From Nocardioides sp. (lineage in GTDB: Bacteria; Actinomycetota; Actinomycetes; Propionibacteriales; Nocardioidaceae): a stretch of DNA of 54,482 nucleotides. The DNA is taken from the NCBI GenBank assembly GCA_025965125.1, contig JAOPXM010000077.1, positions 1 to 54,482 of the forward strand. The letters are read 5' to 3'. This document shows, piece by piece, positions 1 through 7,814 of this stretch (position 1 is the first letter of the stretch; the number at the start of each line of letters is the position of its first letter). The notes beneath the pieces are model-generated. The model was not told the origin of the DNA, did not search any database, and worked only from the letters and a program-made list of their open reading frames with translations. Position numbers and translations under genes: made by a program.

Positions 1-248
1 CCGCGCCTCGCGCCCGGTCCACCGGCCCCGCGCATCCCGCGCCTCGGACCTCCGCCGGCACCGGCCGCCATGCCCCGCCGGGCACCCGCCGCCATGCCTC
101 GACGCAGACCCGGTCCGCCGCCACGACGCGCACCGCGCCGTGCTCCCGACCCGCCCGTCGTGCCTCGCCGTGCGCCTCCGGCGCTCCGGCCTCCTCGTGC
201 CTGGCCACCTCTTGACTGGCCACCTCGCGACTTGCTCTGTCCTGTCAT
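1..248 (-). CDS. RGG-rich low-complexity protein, N-terminal part (cut by window edge)
   Basis: An uninterrupted frame opens at the ATG at 248 and runs off the left edge (82 complete codons, no stop). GGAGAAG lies six bases upstream of the ATG. The protein begins MTGQSKSRGGQSRGGQARGG, so RGG recurs with a five-residue period at residues 8-20. It continues with ARRG units and a tandem RRGMAAGA repeat. Composition is almost only Gly, Arg, Ala, Ser and Gln, as in disordered RGG-box proteins that bind RNA or are arginine-methylated. It could instead be the disordered N-terminal tail of a larger enzyme. A promoter and dyad lie directly upstream (286-335), so it is probably transcribed separately from mbtH. 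A PRMT homologue is encoded about 5 kb away. Function unknown. Confidence 0.55.
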   Translation of the reverse strand, partial: MTGQSKSRGGQSRGGQARGGRSAGGARRGTTGGSGARRGARRGGGPGLRRGMAAGARRGMAAGAGGGPRRGMRGAGGPGARR

Positions 249-285
249 GGTCTTCTCCGCAGTAACTCGGATTCTTGGACTTTCG

Positions 286-314
286 ATGCTACGTGCGGAG
301 TCGGCTCGTAGCAA
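286..314 (-). promoter_or_regulatory. Putative sigma70-type promoter for the RGG-rich gene
   Basis: On the minus strand TTGCTA (309-314) and TAGCAT (286-291) are separated by exactly 17 bases, and the ATG at 248 follows about 38 bases downstream. A 19-bp dyad sits two bases upstream of the -35 box. Assigned by eye. Confidence 0.45.
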
Positions 315-316
315 GA

Positions 317-335
317 CTTACGAGAATCTCGTAAG
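317..335. promoter_or_regulatory. Perfect dyad operator, CTTACGAG-AAT-CTCGTAAG
   Basis: Two perfect 8-bp arms around a 3-bp centre, located between the mbtH stop (359) and the -35 box of the RGG-rich gene. A third copy of the TACGAG half-site overlaps the -35 region (about 307-312). No T-run follows, so it is more likely a regulator site than an mbtH terminator. No regulator gene is visible nearby; it may lie beyond the left edge. Confidence 0.45.
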
Positions 336-358
336 AATACGCGGCCTTTGGACTCCGC

Positions 359-574
359 TCAGCGGGACTTCCGCGTCTCCATCGCCCGCCGCAGCGACAG
401 CGGCCTCAGGTCGGTCCACACCTCGCCGATGTACCGCAGGCAGTCCTCCTTCGACCCGGGTTGCCGCTCCTCCCGCCAGCCCGCCGGGACCTCGAGCTCC
501 GCGGGCCAGATGGAGTACTGCTCCTCGTGGTTGACCACGACCCGGTACTGCGCGTGTTCGTCTCCGGCTCCCAT
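359..574 (-). CDS. mbtH: MbtH-like NRPS chaperone
   Basis: A 71-residue protein. MbtH proteins bind adenylation domains of nonribosomal peptide synthetases and are often needed for their folding and activity. The family signature is complete: N-x-EEQYSIWP (residues 15-23), VPAGW (about 30-34), the glycine before CLRYI, and [12 protein letters not shown] near the C-terminus. The ATG at 574 is preceded by AAGGAGG at good spacing. It is separated from the two NRPS genes by the inverted phosphopantetheinyl transferase gene, so it has its own promoter in 575-682. Its presence indicates that at least one of the three A domains is MbtH-dependent. Confidence 0.95.
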   Translation of the reverse strand: MGAGDEHAQYRVVVNHEEQYSIWPAELEVPAGWREERQPGSKEDCLRYIGEVWTDLRPLSLRRAMETRKSR

Positions 575-682
575 GTCCGTCCTCCTTCTCGTTCTCAGCG
601 GTTCTCTTCCGGCACGTCTCGTCGGTGACGGCCCGGTCCGGCGTTCACTAGACTCCGATCAAGCGGTTCTTCCACAAGCCTG

Positions 683-1447
683 GTGGTGAGCGCGATGCGG
701 TTCCCTGATCTCGACACCGACGTCCTGTTCCGCGCGGCCGGAACCTGCCGGGTCTGGTGGGCGTCGCCCTCCTGGGGGACCGACCTGGGCGACCTCCTGC
801 AGCCCGTGGAACGGGTCCGGGCCAGCAGGCTCCGGCGACCGGAGGACCGCGACCGCTTCGTCACCGGCTGCGTGCTGCTCCGCTTGCTGCTCGGGAACGT
901 GCTGGCGACGGACCCGGCCGACGTCCCGATCGTCCGGAATTGCTTGGCGTGCGGTCGCCCGCACGGGAAGCCGCGCCTGGCCGGGCGCGGGTGGGAGTTC
1001 TCGGTCTCCCACAGCGGCGACCGCGTCGGTGTCGCGCTCACCCGGCAGATGCCGGTGGGGCTCGACGTCGAGCACGTCGCGCCGGCCGCTGTCGGCGACC
1101 TCGTCGACCACCTCCTGACGGCGCAGGAGGCACGGCACCTCGCCGGGGTGCCGGCCGGACCGCGGGAGGCGGCGATCCTCCGGGTGTGGGTCCGCAAGGA
1201 AGCGGTGGTCAAGGCCATCGGCACGGGGCTGCGCACCGACCTCACCTCGTTCGGGCTCGGGTCGCCGCTGCGACCGCCGCGGGCGACCGGGCCCGTCGCG
1301 GGCATCCCTGCGTCCGAGATCTCGGTGGTCGACCTGAGTCCCGGTGGCCCGCACGTCGGGAGCCTCGCCGCCATCGGTCGGCTCGGCTTCGTCGACGAGG
1401 TTGGCCTGGACGAGGCCGTAGCGCCCGCTCGCCGACCCGGTCGGTGA
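683..1447 (+). CDS. Sfp-type 4'-phosphopantetheinyl transferase
   Basis: A 254-residue enzyme that moves phosphopantetheine from CoA onto the conserved Ser of carrier domains, here presumably the three T domains of this locus. Family motifs are clear: WEFSVSHSGDRVGVAL (about 108-123), VGLDVEHV with the Mg-binding D/E pair (about 128-135), and WVRKEAVVKAIGTGL (about 172-186) with the catalytic Glu and Lys. Length fits the Sfp class rather than AcpS. The start is uncertain: GTG at 683 or 686, or ATG at 695, none with a strong Shine-Dalgarno. The gene diverges from mbtH and ends 28 bases from the tail-to-tail A-T-ST-TE synthetase gene. Confidence 0.9.
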   Translation: MVSAMRFPDLDTDVLFRAAGTCRVWWASPSWGTDLGDLLQPVERVRASRLRRPEDRDRFVTGCVLLRLLLGNVLATDPADVPIVRNCLACGRPHGKPRLAGRGWEFSVSHSGDRVGVALTRQMPVGLDVEHVAPAAVGDLVDHLLTAQEARHLAGVPAGPREAAILRVWVRKEAVVKAIGTGLRTDLTSFGLGSPLRPPRATGPVAGIPASEISVVDLSPGGPHVGSLAAIGRLGFVDEVGLDEAVAPARRPGR

Positions 1448-1475
1448 TGCTCCGTCGTCCATGGGGGCTCCCCGG

Positions 1476-4400
1476 TCAGGCCTCACGCCGCCCGGCGAAA
1501 GCCGGTGCGGTGCGCAGGAGGGGGCGGAGGCGCTTGGCCACCGCCTGCACGTGCGGAGGAGTCAGCATCGTGAAGTGATTGCCGGGCACGATGATGCGCT
1601 CCACGTTGTCGGCGACCGAGGTCCAGCCCGGGAAGCTGCCCCGGTCGTCCAGGGAGGTGTCGAGAGGGTCGAACACGACCAGGTCGGGCAGCACCCCGCT
1701 GGGGCGGTAGGCGCGCGCCATCGCGACGTGGCGCCGGTAGGTCCGCTCGTGCTGCTCCATCACGGCCATGAACGCGCCCTGGTCCTGCCCCGGGGCGACG
1801 AGCCCGGTGCGACGCGCCGCCGCGAACGCGCCGTCGAGATCGTGGAAGGAGCTCGCCGCGGCGTCGCCGTACTCGGCCAGGCGCTCGCGAAGTGCCGTGA
1901 GGATGAACTCCCGCGGCGAGGGAAACGGAAGCTCGACGTCGGGCGGGAGGTGGGCACCGAAGAGCAGCACGCGACCCAGCCGTCGGCCGCGTCGCCGCAG
2001 CTGCCGGGCCATCTCGAAGGCGACGAGCCCGCCGAACGACCAGCCGGCCAGGTGGTACGGCCCCCGCGGTTGCACCTCGAGGACCTGGCGCAGGTACGCC
2101 GCCGCGAGATCGCAGACTGTCTCGACGCCGTCCTCAGGCCCGGCGGTGCTGCGCAGGCCGTGGAAGGGAAGGCCCCCGCCGAGCTCGGCCGCAAGGGCGG
2201 CGTAGCAGCTCGCCGTGCCCGCGGCGGGATGGACGCAGAAGATCCCGGGGGGTCGACCGGAGGATTGCAGGGTCACGAGGTTCGCTCCTGCGGGCGCCGT
2301 GCGGTACCCGAGCTGAGCGGCGACCCGGCGGGTCGGCTCACCCAGGACCGGGGTCGCCCTCACCCTCCTGCGCGGGTCGTCGGCGCGGATCCGCCGGTGC
2401 TCGTGGAACTTGACGTCGCCGAGCATCCGGCCGAGGGGCCGCACGGGGTCGGTCATCAGCCGACGCTGGTCCTGCTCGTAGGGCCGGACCATCGCCGGGT
2501 CGAAGGGCAGGCCGAGGAAGGCGGTCACCCGGCGGAGCGTCGCCTCGGGGTCGCCGACAAGGTCCTCGTAGCGGACGACGTGGCGGCGCCGGCCGGGCAC
2601 CTCCCGCAGGAAGTCGAGGATGTTGCGCTGGGACAGGGTCCACACCGATTCGGCGAGCTGCCTGCTGCCCAGCCGCGGGTCACTGCGGAAGAACGCGGGG
2701 AAGAACACCTGCAGCCTGGCCTCCTCGAACGAGGCCACCGCCGCACGCGGGTCACGCACGAGGTGGAGGTAGAGGGGCTCGCGGAAGACCTGCTCCGCGC
2801 GCCGCAGCGTCACCGGGTCGAGGGCGTACGTCGGCGTCTTGTCGACCAGCATTCGGTCCCCGGCCAGCGCCTGGAGGTAGCCGTAGAACTCCGGGACCGA
2901 CAGGTTGCGGCGCTCGCAGTCCGCCATCACGCGCTCGGCCCGCTCCGGACCGCACCCGAGCAGCTCCATGATCGCGCGGACTGACCCCTGCAACCAGAAG
3001 CTGTCCCGCTCGGAGGAGAACACGCGGCGTCGCTCGCGCAGGGTGGTGAAGTTGAGCAGCTGCAGCTCCGGAGGTGCGAACAGCCCCGGGTGCACGCCGA
3101 GGACGACCCGCAGCAGGGTCGACCCCGACCGTGGTGGAGAGAGCACGAAGACGGCGGGGGCGAGCGGCTCCCCAGGATCGGCCGGACGGTCGGAGCGGTC
3201 GGGCAGTGGCCGGACCGCGAGCTGCAGCCTGCGGAGCGCGTCGGTGTCCGCGGCCACGGTGTGCTCGGGTCCGGCGACCGGGGCGCCACTGCCCCACCGC
3301 CGGAGGACCGCGTCGGCATAGTTCTCGCGCACGTAGTCCGACAGCTCGGCCACGGTCGGCGCGTCATAGACGGCCACCGGGTACACGAACTCACCGAGGG
3401 CGTCCTCGAGCACGTGGGCCAGGATCGCGGCTTGCACCGAGCTCCCACCCAGCTCGAAGAAGTCGGCGTCGTCGGCGACCGACGGGACCTCGAGCACCCG
3501 GAGCCAGAGGTCTCGGACCAGGTCCTCCACCGGTCCTGTGGCCGGCAGCGCCGCCCGCCGTCCCGGACCGCCGAGGGAGGGGCGCGGCCGCGGCAGGGAC
3601 CGGCGGTCCACCTTCCCGCTGGGCGTCCGGGCGAGCGCGTCGAGGAACACTGTCTCCGCGGGCAACACGGCGGCCGGGAGGTGGTCGGCCAGGTGCCGAC
3701 GCAGCCCGGCCTTCGTGGGCCGGCCGGACGCGGTGGCCACGACGTACGCGACGAGTCGGCCGCCACCGCGGCCGCGCTCGTCGAGGACGACCGACGCCTC
3801 GCGCACCGAGGGGTGGCTCAGCAAGGCAGCCTCCACCTCGCCCAGCTCGATGCGCTGCCCGCGCAGCTTTACCTGGTCGTCGAGCCGGCCGAGGTAGTCC
3901 AGGCAACCGTCTTCGGTCCAGCGGCAACGATCGCCCGTGCGGTACATGCGGGCGCCGGGGACCGCCGAGAAGGGGTCGGGGACGAACCGCTCCGCGGTGA
4001 GCCGGGGGTCAGCGCAGTAGCCGCGGGCGACCCCCGCGCCACCCAGGAACAGCTCGCCGGAAGCGCCCGGGGAAACGGGTCCGAGGCGCTCGTCGAGGAC
4101 GTGCGCCGTCGCCCCGTCGATCGGCCTCCCGATCGACAGCGGCAGCGCCGAGCGTGGGGACCAGAAGGTGGCCTCCAGCGACGCCTCGGTGGGGCCGTAG
4201 ACGTTGACGAGCTCGGCCCGGGACCGGCTGCGGAAGCGGTCCGCCACGCTCTGCGTCAGTCTCTCCCCGCCGCAGAACACCAGGCGCAGCGACGTGCAGT
4301 CGGCGACCCCGGGATCCTCCAGCAGCAGCTCGAGCAGCGAGGGCACGACGCCGAGGACCGTGATCCCAAAACGTCGGATCGCCCCGACGGTCTCCGCCGG

Positions 4401-5159
4401 GTCACCCCCCAGCGGACGCTCGGGCACCACCACTCGGGCCCCGGACATGAGTGGCTGGAAGATCTCGAACAGGGAGGCGTCGAAGACGAAGGAGAAGGTC
4501 AGCAGCACGCGGTCCGTGCTCCGGAACGGAAACCGGCGTTGCCGCCACCGCAGCGTGTTGGTGATGCCCCGGTGCGGCACCATCACACCCTTGGGCGTGC
4601 CGGTGGAGCCCGAGGTGTGGATGACGTAGGCGAGCTGCTCGGGATCCACCTCTGGTCGGGCCACTCGCAGCGCGGAGCCGTCGCGGGCCGCCACGGCGGT
4701 CGGGGTGCCCGGCAGGACCACCTCGGCCGACCCCCGCACCTCGTCCGCGACCCGCGCAGTGTCGGCGACGACGACGCGCGCACCGGTCCCTGCGAGCAGG
4801 GCGGACAGCCGAGCCCGTGGGACGTCTCCGGCGACCGGCACGAAGCAGCCGCCCGCCTTGAGGGTGGCGAGCAGTGTGACGAGCAGGTCGGTCCCGGGCT
4901 GCAGGGCGACCACCACCCGGCTGTCCGGACCCACTCCGTGCGCCCGGAGCACGAGGGCCATGGCGTCGGCGCGACGGTCGAGGTCGGCGTAGGTGACCAG
5001 CTCCTCACCGTGTTGGACCGCGACCGCGGCCGGCGTCCGACGGACCTGGGCCTCCACCAGCCGGTGCAGCAGCTGCTCGCCGCCGGCTTCGTCGGGGCGG
5101 CCCGGGTCGCCGGACCCCTCCCCCGGCGAGAAGCCCTCAAGCGGATGTGTCTGTTTCAT
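1476..5159 (-). CDS. NRPS with order A-T-sulfotransferase-thioesterase
   Basis: A 1227-residue synthetase. The ATG at 5159 follows AGGAGGG; the frame stays open upstream but there reads through the methyltransferase gene. The A domain (about 15-510) has TSGSTG near 183 and YGPTE; the carrier domain (about 540-610) has LGGSS near 568. A sulfotransferase domain (about 660-940) has the PAPS-binding SPPRSGSTLL near 673, then PPELQLLNF and DKTPTYALDP. The thioesterase (about 955-1220) has GWSFGG near 1043 and a C-terminal GNH. There is no condensation domain. The ST-TE pair resembles the curacin CurM and olefin-synthase release module, where sulfonation of a beta-hydroxyl is followed by hydrolysis, decarboxylation and loss of sulfate to give a terminal alkene. 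Whether that chemistry applies here is inference. My manual read of the A-domain pocket (starting D-A-F-G) did not match a substrate I recognise. Confidence 0.9.
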   Translation of the reverse strand: MKQTHPLEGFSPGEGSGDPGRPDEAGGEQLLHRLVEAQVRRTPAAVAVQHGEELVTYADLDRRADAMALVLRAHGVGPDSRVVVALQPGTDLLVTLLATLKAGGCFVPVAGDVPRARLSALLAGTGARVVVADTARVADEVRGSAEVVLPGTPTAVAARDGSALRVARPEVDPEQLAYVIHTSGSTGTPKGVMVPHRGITNTLRWRQRRFPFRSTDRVLLTFSFVFDASLFEIFQPLMSGARVVVPERPLGGDPAETVGAIRRFGITVLGVVPSLLELLLEDPGVADCTSLRLVFCGGERLTQSVADRFRSRSRAELVNVYGPTEASLEATFWSPRSALPLSIGRPIDGATAHVLDERLGPVSPGASGELFLGGAGVARGYCADPRLTAERFVPDPFSAVPGARMYRTGDRCRWTEDGCLDYLGRLDDQVKLRGQRIELGEVEAALLSHPSVREASVVLDERGRGGGRLVAYVVATASGRPTKAGLRRHLADHLPAAVLPAETVFLDALARTPSGKVDRRSLPRPRPSLGGPGRRAALPATGPVEDLVRDLWLRVLEVPSVADDADFFELGGSSVQAAILAHVLEDALGEFVYPVAVYDAPTVAELSDYVRENYADAVLRRWGSGAPVAGPEHTVAADTDALRRLQLAVRPLPDRSDRPADPGEPLAPAVFVLSPPRSGSTLLRVVLGVHPGLFAPPELQLLNFTTLRERRRVFSSERDSFWLQGSVRAIMELLGCGPERAERVMADCERRNLSVPEFYGYLQALAGDRMLVDKTPTYALDPVTLRRAEQVFREPLYLHLVRDPRAAVASFEEARLQVFFPAFFRSDPRLGSRQLAESVWTLSQRNILDFLREVPGRRRHVVRYEDLVGDPEATLRRVTAFLGLPFDPAMVRPYEQDQRRLMTDPVRPLGRMLGDVKFHEHRRIRADDPRRRVRATPVLGEPTRRVAAQLGYRTAPAGANLVTLQSSGRPPGIFCVHPAAGTASCYAALAAELGGGLPFHGLRSTAGPEDGVETVCDLAAAYLRQVLEVQPRGPYHLAGWSFGGLVAFEMARQLRRRGRRLGRVLLFGAHLPPDVELPFPSPREFILTALRERLAEYGDAAASSFHDLDGAFAAARRTGLVAPGQDQGAFMAVMEQHERTYRRHVAMARAYRPSGVLPDLVVFDPLDTSLDDRGSFPGWTSVADNVERIIVPGNHFTMLTPPHVQAVAKRLRPLLRTAPAFAGRREA

Positions 5160-5197
5160 GGTGACCCTCCTGCAGGTGGTGCCGACCGGTCGTCTCG

Positions 5198-6202
5198 TCA
5201 GTGGAGCGCCCTCCAGTTGCCGTCGCCGTCGTGCTCGAGCACGGCGCAGGACACGGGGCCGCCCGGACCGTCCGGGCCGTAACGGACCGCGAGGGCCGTG
5301 CGAGGGCCGACCGCCGGTGGCCGGCGCAGGTAGTGCACCGGGCTGTCCCAGTGGTTGTCCTGGTCGACCTCGTCGAACGCCGTGGACAGGAACGTGCGGT
5401 TGCCGCTCCGGAGCTCGAAGTGGAGCAGGACCGCGTCGAGCCGTCCCGGCCGGTCCACCGGGAGGGATACCGGCCCCTTGTTCCGCGTCGGGCGCAGCCC
5501 CAGCTCGATGTCCCGGACCTCCGTCGGAGGGCCGAGGGGCTTCCAGTCCCGGGCCTCCCAAGGGTTGACGTACGCGACCGCCGAGCCGTCCGGGCCGAAC
5601 GCGGGGAGCGGGCTGAAGTCGATGCCGTACCACTCCTGCCACCGGCGAACCCGGTCCGGTCCGATGACGGCGTTCCGCCGCACCTCGCGGGGCAGCTGCA
5701 TCGGCGTGGCGAGGACCCTGAGCCCGCTGGGCACCAGGCGGCCTCCCGGCTTCAGGAAGCGCCGCACGGCGTCTGCGGTGGTGCCCAGGACTCCCTCGGC
5801 GAACGGCTCGTTGCCGATGAGCTCGCTGACGATGACGTCGGCCCGCTCCGGTAGCTGCACCTGCTGGGACCACCCACGGATGACCGTCATCCGCTGCTCG
5901 ACACCGTTGGCGACGGCGACCCTCCGCACCAGCCGCGCCATCGGAGATGCCTCGATCGCGTAGACCCGGGCCGCCCCTGCGCGGACGGCGGCCACCCCGA
6001 AGACGCCCGTCCCGGACCCGAGGTCGACGACGACGTCCCCCGGCCGCACGACGGCCCGCACGACCTTCAGGTAGGCATCGGTGCGGCTGCGGTGGTCAAG
6101 CAGCCGCCCGTGCAGCTCCAGGGCGTCCGCGCCCACCGTCATAGCGCGGAGACGAACCGCGCCCGGGCGCGCGGCGCGTCGCCCGCGCACGACCTGCGTC
6201 AT
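5198..6202 (-). CDS. PRMT-family arginine methyltransferase homologue
   Basis: A 334-residue SAM-dependent methyltransferase with all landmark motifs of protein arginine methyltransferases: DHRSRTDAY (about 35-43), motif I VVDLGSGTGVFG (58-69) with the ribose-binding Glu at 84, and a double-E loop with Glu 127 and Glu 136. That nine-residue spacing is the one in PRMT1. NHW at 283-285 stands in place of the THW loop. Relatives either methylate arginine in proteins or, like SznE, free arginine for a natural product. The ATG at 6202 lies one base after the peptidase stop; an ATG at 6142 is an alternative. The A-T-ST-TE synthetase starts 38 bases downstream, so it belongs to the same operon. Target (free arginine, the peptide, or an RGG protein) is not readable. 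Confidence 0.85.
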   Translation of the reverse strand: MTQVVRGRRAARPGAVRLRAMTVGADALELHGRLLDHRSRTDAYLKVVRAVVRPGDVVVDLGSGTGVFGVAAVRAGAARVYAIEASPMARLVRRVAVANGVEQRMTVIRGWSQQVQLPERADVIVSELIGNEPFAEGVLGTTADAVRRFLKPGGRLVPSGLRVLATPMQLPREVRRNAVIGPDRVRRWQEWYGIDFSPLPAFGPDGSAVAYVNPWEARDWKPLGPPTEVRDIELGLRPTRNKGPVSLPVDRPGRLDAVLLHFELRSGNRTFLSTAFDEVDQDNHWDSPVHYLRRPPAVGPRTALAVRYGPDGPGGPVSCAVLEHDGDGNWRALH

Positions 6203-6203
6203 G

Positions 6204-7511
6204 TCAGCGGCTGCTACGCGCTCGTCGGGACTTGGTGGCCGCCGAGCGGGCGGCCACCTTGGTGCCGTCACCGCGGCTGGCGTCGGAGGTCCCACCGGAG
6301 CTGTCGCCGGCCCCGGCCTCCCACGGCCGAAGCGGCCGCGCCCCGCCCTCGGCGGCGATCGCCGGTGGCCCCATGTAGCCCCAGGGACCCCGCGCGGTCC
6401 CGCCGACAGCGACCCCGACCTGCGCCCAGGCCTCCCGGACCGCGGTCTGCTCGTCGGAGCTCGGACCGTACAGGCGACCGGCGTTCTGGATGGTCAGTGT
6501 GGCGAAACCGCGGAACCCGATGCGCGTCGGCATCCGGGTGTCCAGCAGCGTCGCGTACCAGATCTCCCCGGCCTTCTCCCAGGCGTTGCCGCCGAGTGCG
6601 GTGGCAGCGAGGTAGAACGCGTGGTTCGGGATCCCGGAGTTGATGTGCACGCCTCCGTTGTCCTCCATGGTGCGCACGTAGCCGCTGGTGTTCGCCGGCT
6701 GCGGGTCCTTACCGAGCACCGGGTCGTCGTAGGCCGTGCCCGGCGCCTTCATGGACCGCAGCGCCACCCCCTGGACGCCGTCGGCGAGCAGCCCCTCGCC
6801 GATCAGCCAGTCGGCCTCGTCGGCGCTCTCCTGTGCGGCGTACTGCTTGACCAGCGAGCCGAACACGTCCGACACGTGCTCGTTGAGCGCCCCGCTCTGC
6901 CTGAAGTAGACAAGCCCGGCCTCGATCTCCGTGACGCCGTGGGTGAGCTCGTGGCCGATCACGTCCAACGAGATCGTGAAGCGGTTGAACAGCTCGCCGT
7001 CACCGTCGCCGAAGACCATCTGGGTGCCGTCCCAGAACGCGTTGTCGTAGGCGACGTCGAAGTGCACCGACGCCGGCAGGTCCATGCCGGCGTCGTCGAT
7101 CGAGTCCCGACCGTAGACCTCCGCGTAGAGGTCGTACGTCGCCCCCAGGCCGTCGTAAGCCTCGTTGACCGCGACGTCGTCGGTCGGGTCGTCGCCCTCG
7201 GCGCGCACGAGCTCGCCGGGGAGCGTCTGCAGGTTGTGGGCGTCGTACACCCGGCGCTGCATGGGCCCGGACCGGGGCGCCGCCTGCGGCCTGAACGCCA
7301 CGCTTCGGGCCGAGCGCAAGGACTCGCTCAGCGTCAGGGTGTTGGCTGCGCTGCGCCGCTGCTCCTCGGACCCGTTGATCGCGATCTGCGCGAGGACGTA
7401 GGGCGGCAGGATGCAGCACAGCGTGCCGTGGTCGTGCGGCTTGCTTGCGAACCTGGCGGATCGCACCCGGTCCCGGGTCGGTCCGTCAGCTTTGGTCTTC
7501 TTGGTGAACAT
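6204..7511 (-). CDS. M4 (thermolysin-like) metallopeptidase, protealysin type
   Basis: A 435-residue zinc peptidase. Zinc motif HELTHGV lies near 185-191, the third ligand in GALNEHVSDVFG near 205, and the transition-state His in HINSGIPNHAFY near 287. There is no signal peptide. Instead, an ILPPYVLAQI segment (about 34-43) resembles the short PPY propeptide of protealysin-like precursors, so the enzyme probably acts inside the cell or leaves by a nonclassical route. The last roughly 95 residues are Gly/Ser/Arg-rich and look disordered (ending SRRARSSR). GGGGAGAAG precedes the ATG at 7511. It is encoded between the two synthetases and one base before the PRMT homologue, so a role in processing or releasing the product, or self-protection, is plausible but unproven. 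Confidence 0.92.
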   Translation of the reverse strand: MFTKKTKADGPTRDRVRSARFASKPHDHGTLCCILPPYVLAQIAINGSEEQRRSAANTLTLSESLRSARSVAFRPQAAPRSGPMQRRVYDAHNLQTLPGELVRAEGDDPTDDVAVNEAYDGLGATYDLYAEVYGRDSIDDAGMDLPASVHFDVAYDNAFWDGTQMVFGDGDGELFNRFTISLDVIGHELTHGVTEIEAGLVYFRQSGALNEHVSDVFGSLVKQYAAQESADEADWLIGEGLLADGVQGVALRSMKAPGTAYDDPVLGKDPQPANTSGYVRTMEDNGGVHINSGIPNHAFYLAATALGGNAWEKAGEIWYATLLDTRMPTRIGFRGFATLTIQNAGRLYGPSSDEQTAVREAWAQVGVAVGGTARGPWGYMGPPAIAAEGGARPLRPWEAGAGDSSGGTSDASRGDGTKVAARSAATKSRRARSSR

Positions 7512-7586
7512 GGTGCTTCTCCCCTTCTCGGTCGTGCATGAGTCCCCTGGATGAATCTGGCAAGTCGCGTCCGCTTCCTGGAGGTG

Positions 7587-7814
7587 TCAGGAACGGCCGT
7601 CGGACCACCTCCCCACGACCTCGTTCGCCGATCGGACCTGCCCGGAGTGCACGGCGCGGATGTCCTCCGGGGTCGTGACCCAGCCCCGCAGGAGACGGCA
7701 TCGCCGTCCTGAAGATCTCGGTCTCCATGGGAGCCGTGAACTCGACGTCCGGTCCTCCGCACACCGGTCGCAGCCGTTGTCATGCCCCGGAGCACCCCGG
7801 CCCACGGCGGTCAT
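7587..7814 (-). CDS. Small reading frame coupled to the NRPS stop (75 aa, possibly frame-broken)
   Basis: The ATG overlaps the stop of the large synthetase gene (ATGA), suggesting translational coupling. The second half of this frame (LLRGWVTTPEDIRAVHSGQV onward) has the G/C-ending codons of a true gene. The middle part does not; there a different frame (encoding EFTAPMETEIFRTAMPS) looks coding. This pattern suggests a small gene with a frameshift near 7695-7708, where GACGGC-ATC-GCCGTC forms a perfect inverted repeat. I do not recognise the product. It may be a decayed gene, a sequencing error or a genuine coupled peptide. Confidence 0.3.
   Translation of the reverse strand: MTAVGRGAPGHDNGCDRCAEDRTSSSRLPWRPRSSGRRCRLLRGWVTTPEDIRAVHSGQVRSANEVVGRWSDGRS

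Noticed and set aside
70-534. Arg/Pro-rich plus-strand frame at the left edge
   Set aside because: The minus strand carries MbtH and the RGG-rich frame with Shine-Dalgarno and promoter; the plus frame has no start signals.
1476-5159. Substrate call for the A domain of the A-T-ST-TE synthetase
   Set aside because: Manual pocket reading (D-A-F-G-F-G-V-L-E) did not match a code I know; naming Ser or Thr would be guesswork.
3090-5282. A 730-codon open frame on the plus strand across the second NRPS gene
   Set aside because: No recognisable motif, and it lies opposite clear A, T and ST domains; a high-GC artefact.
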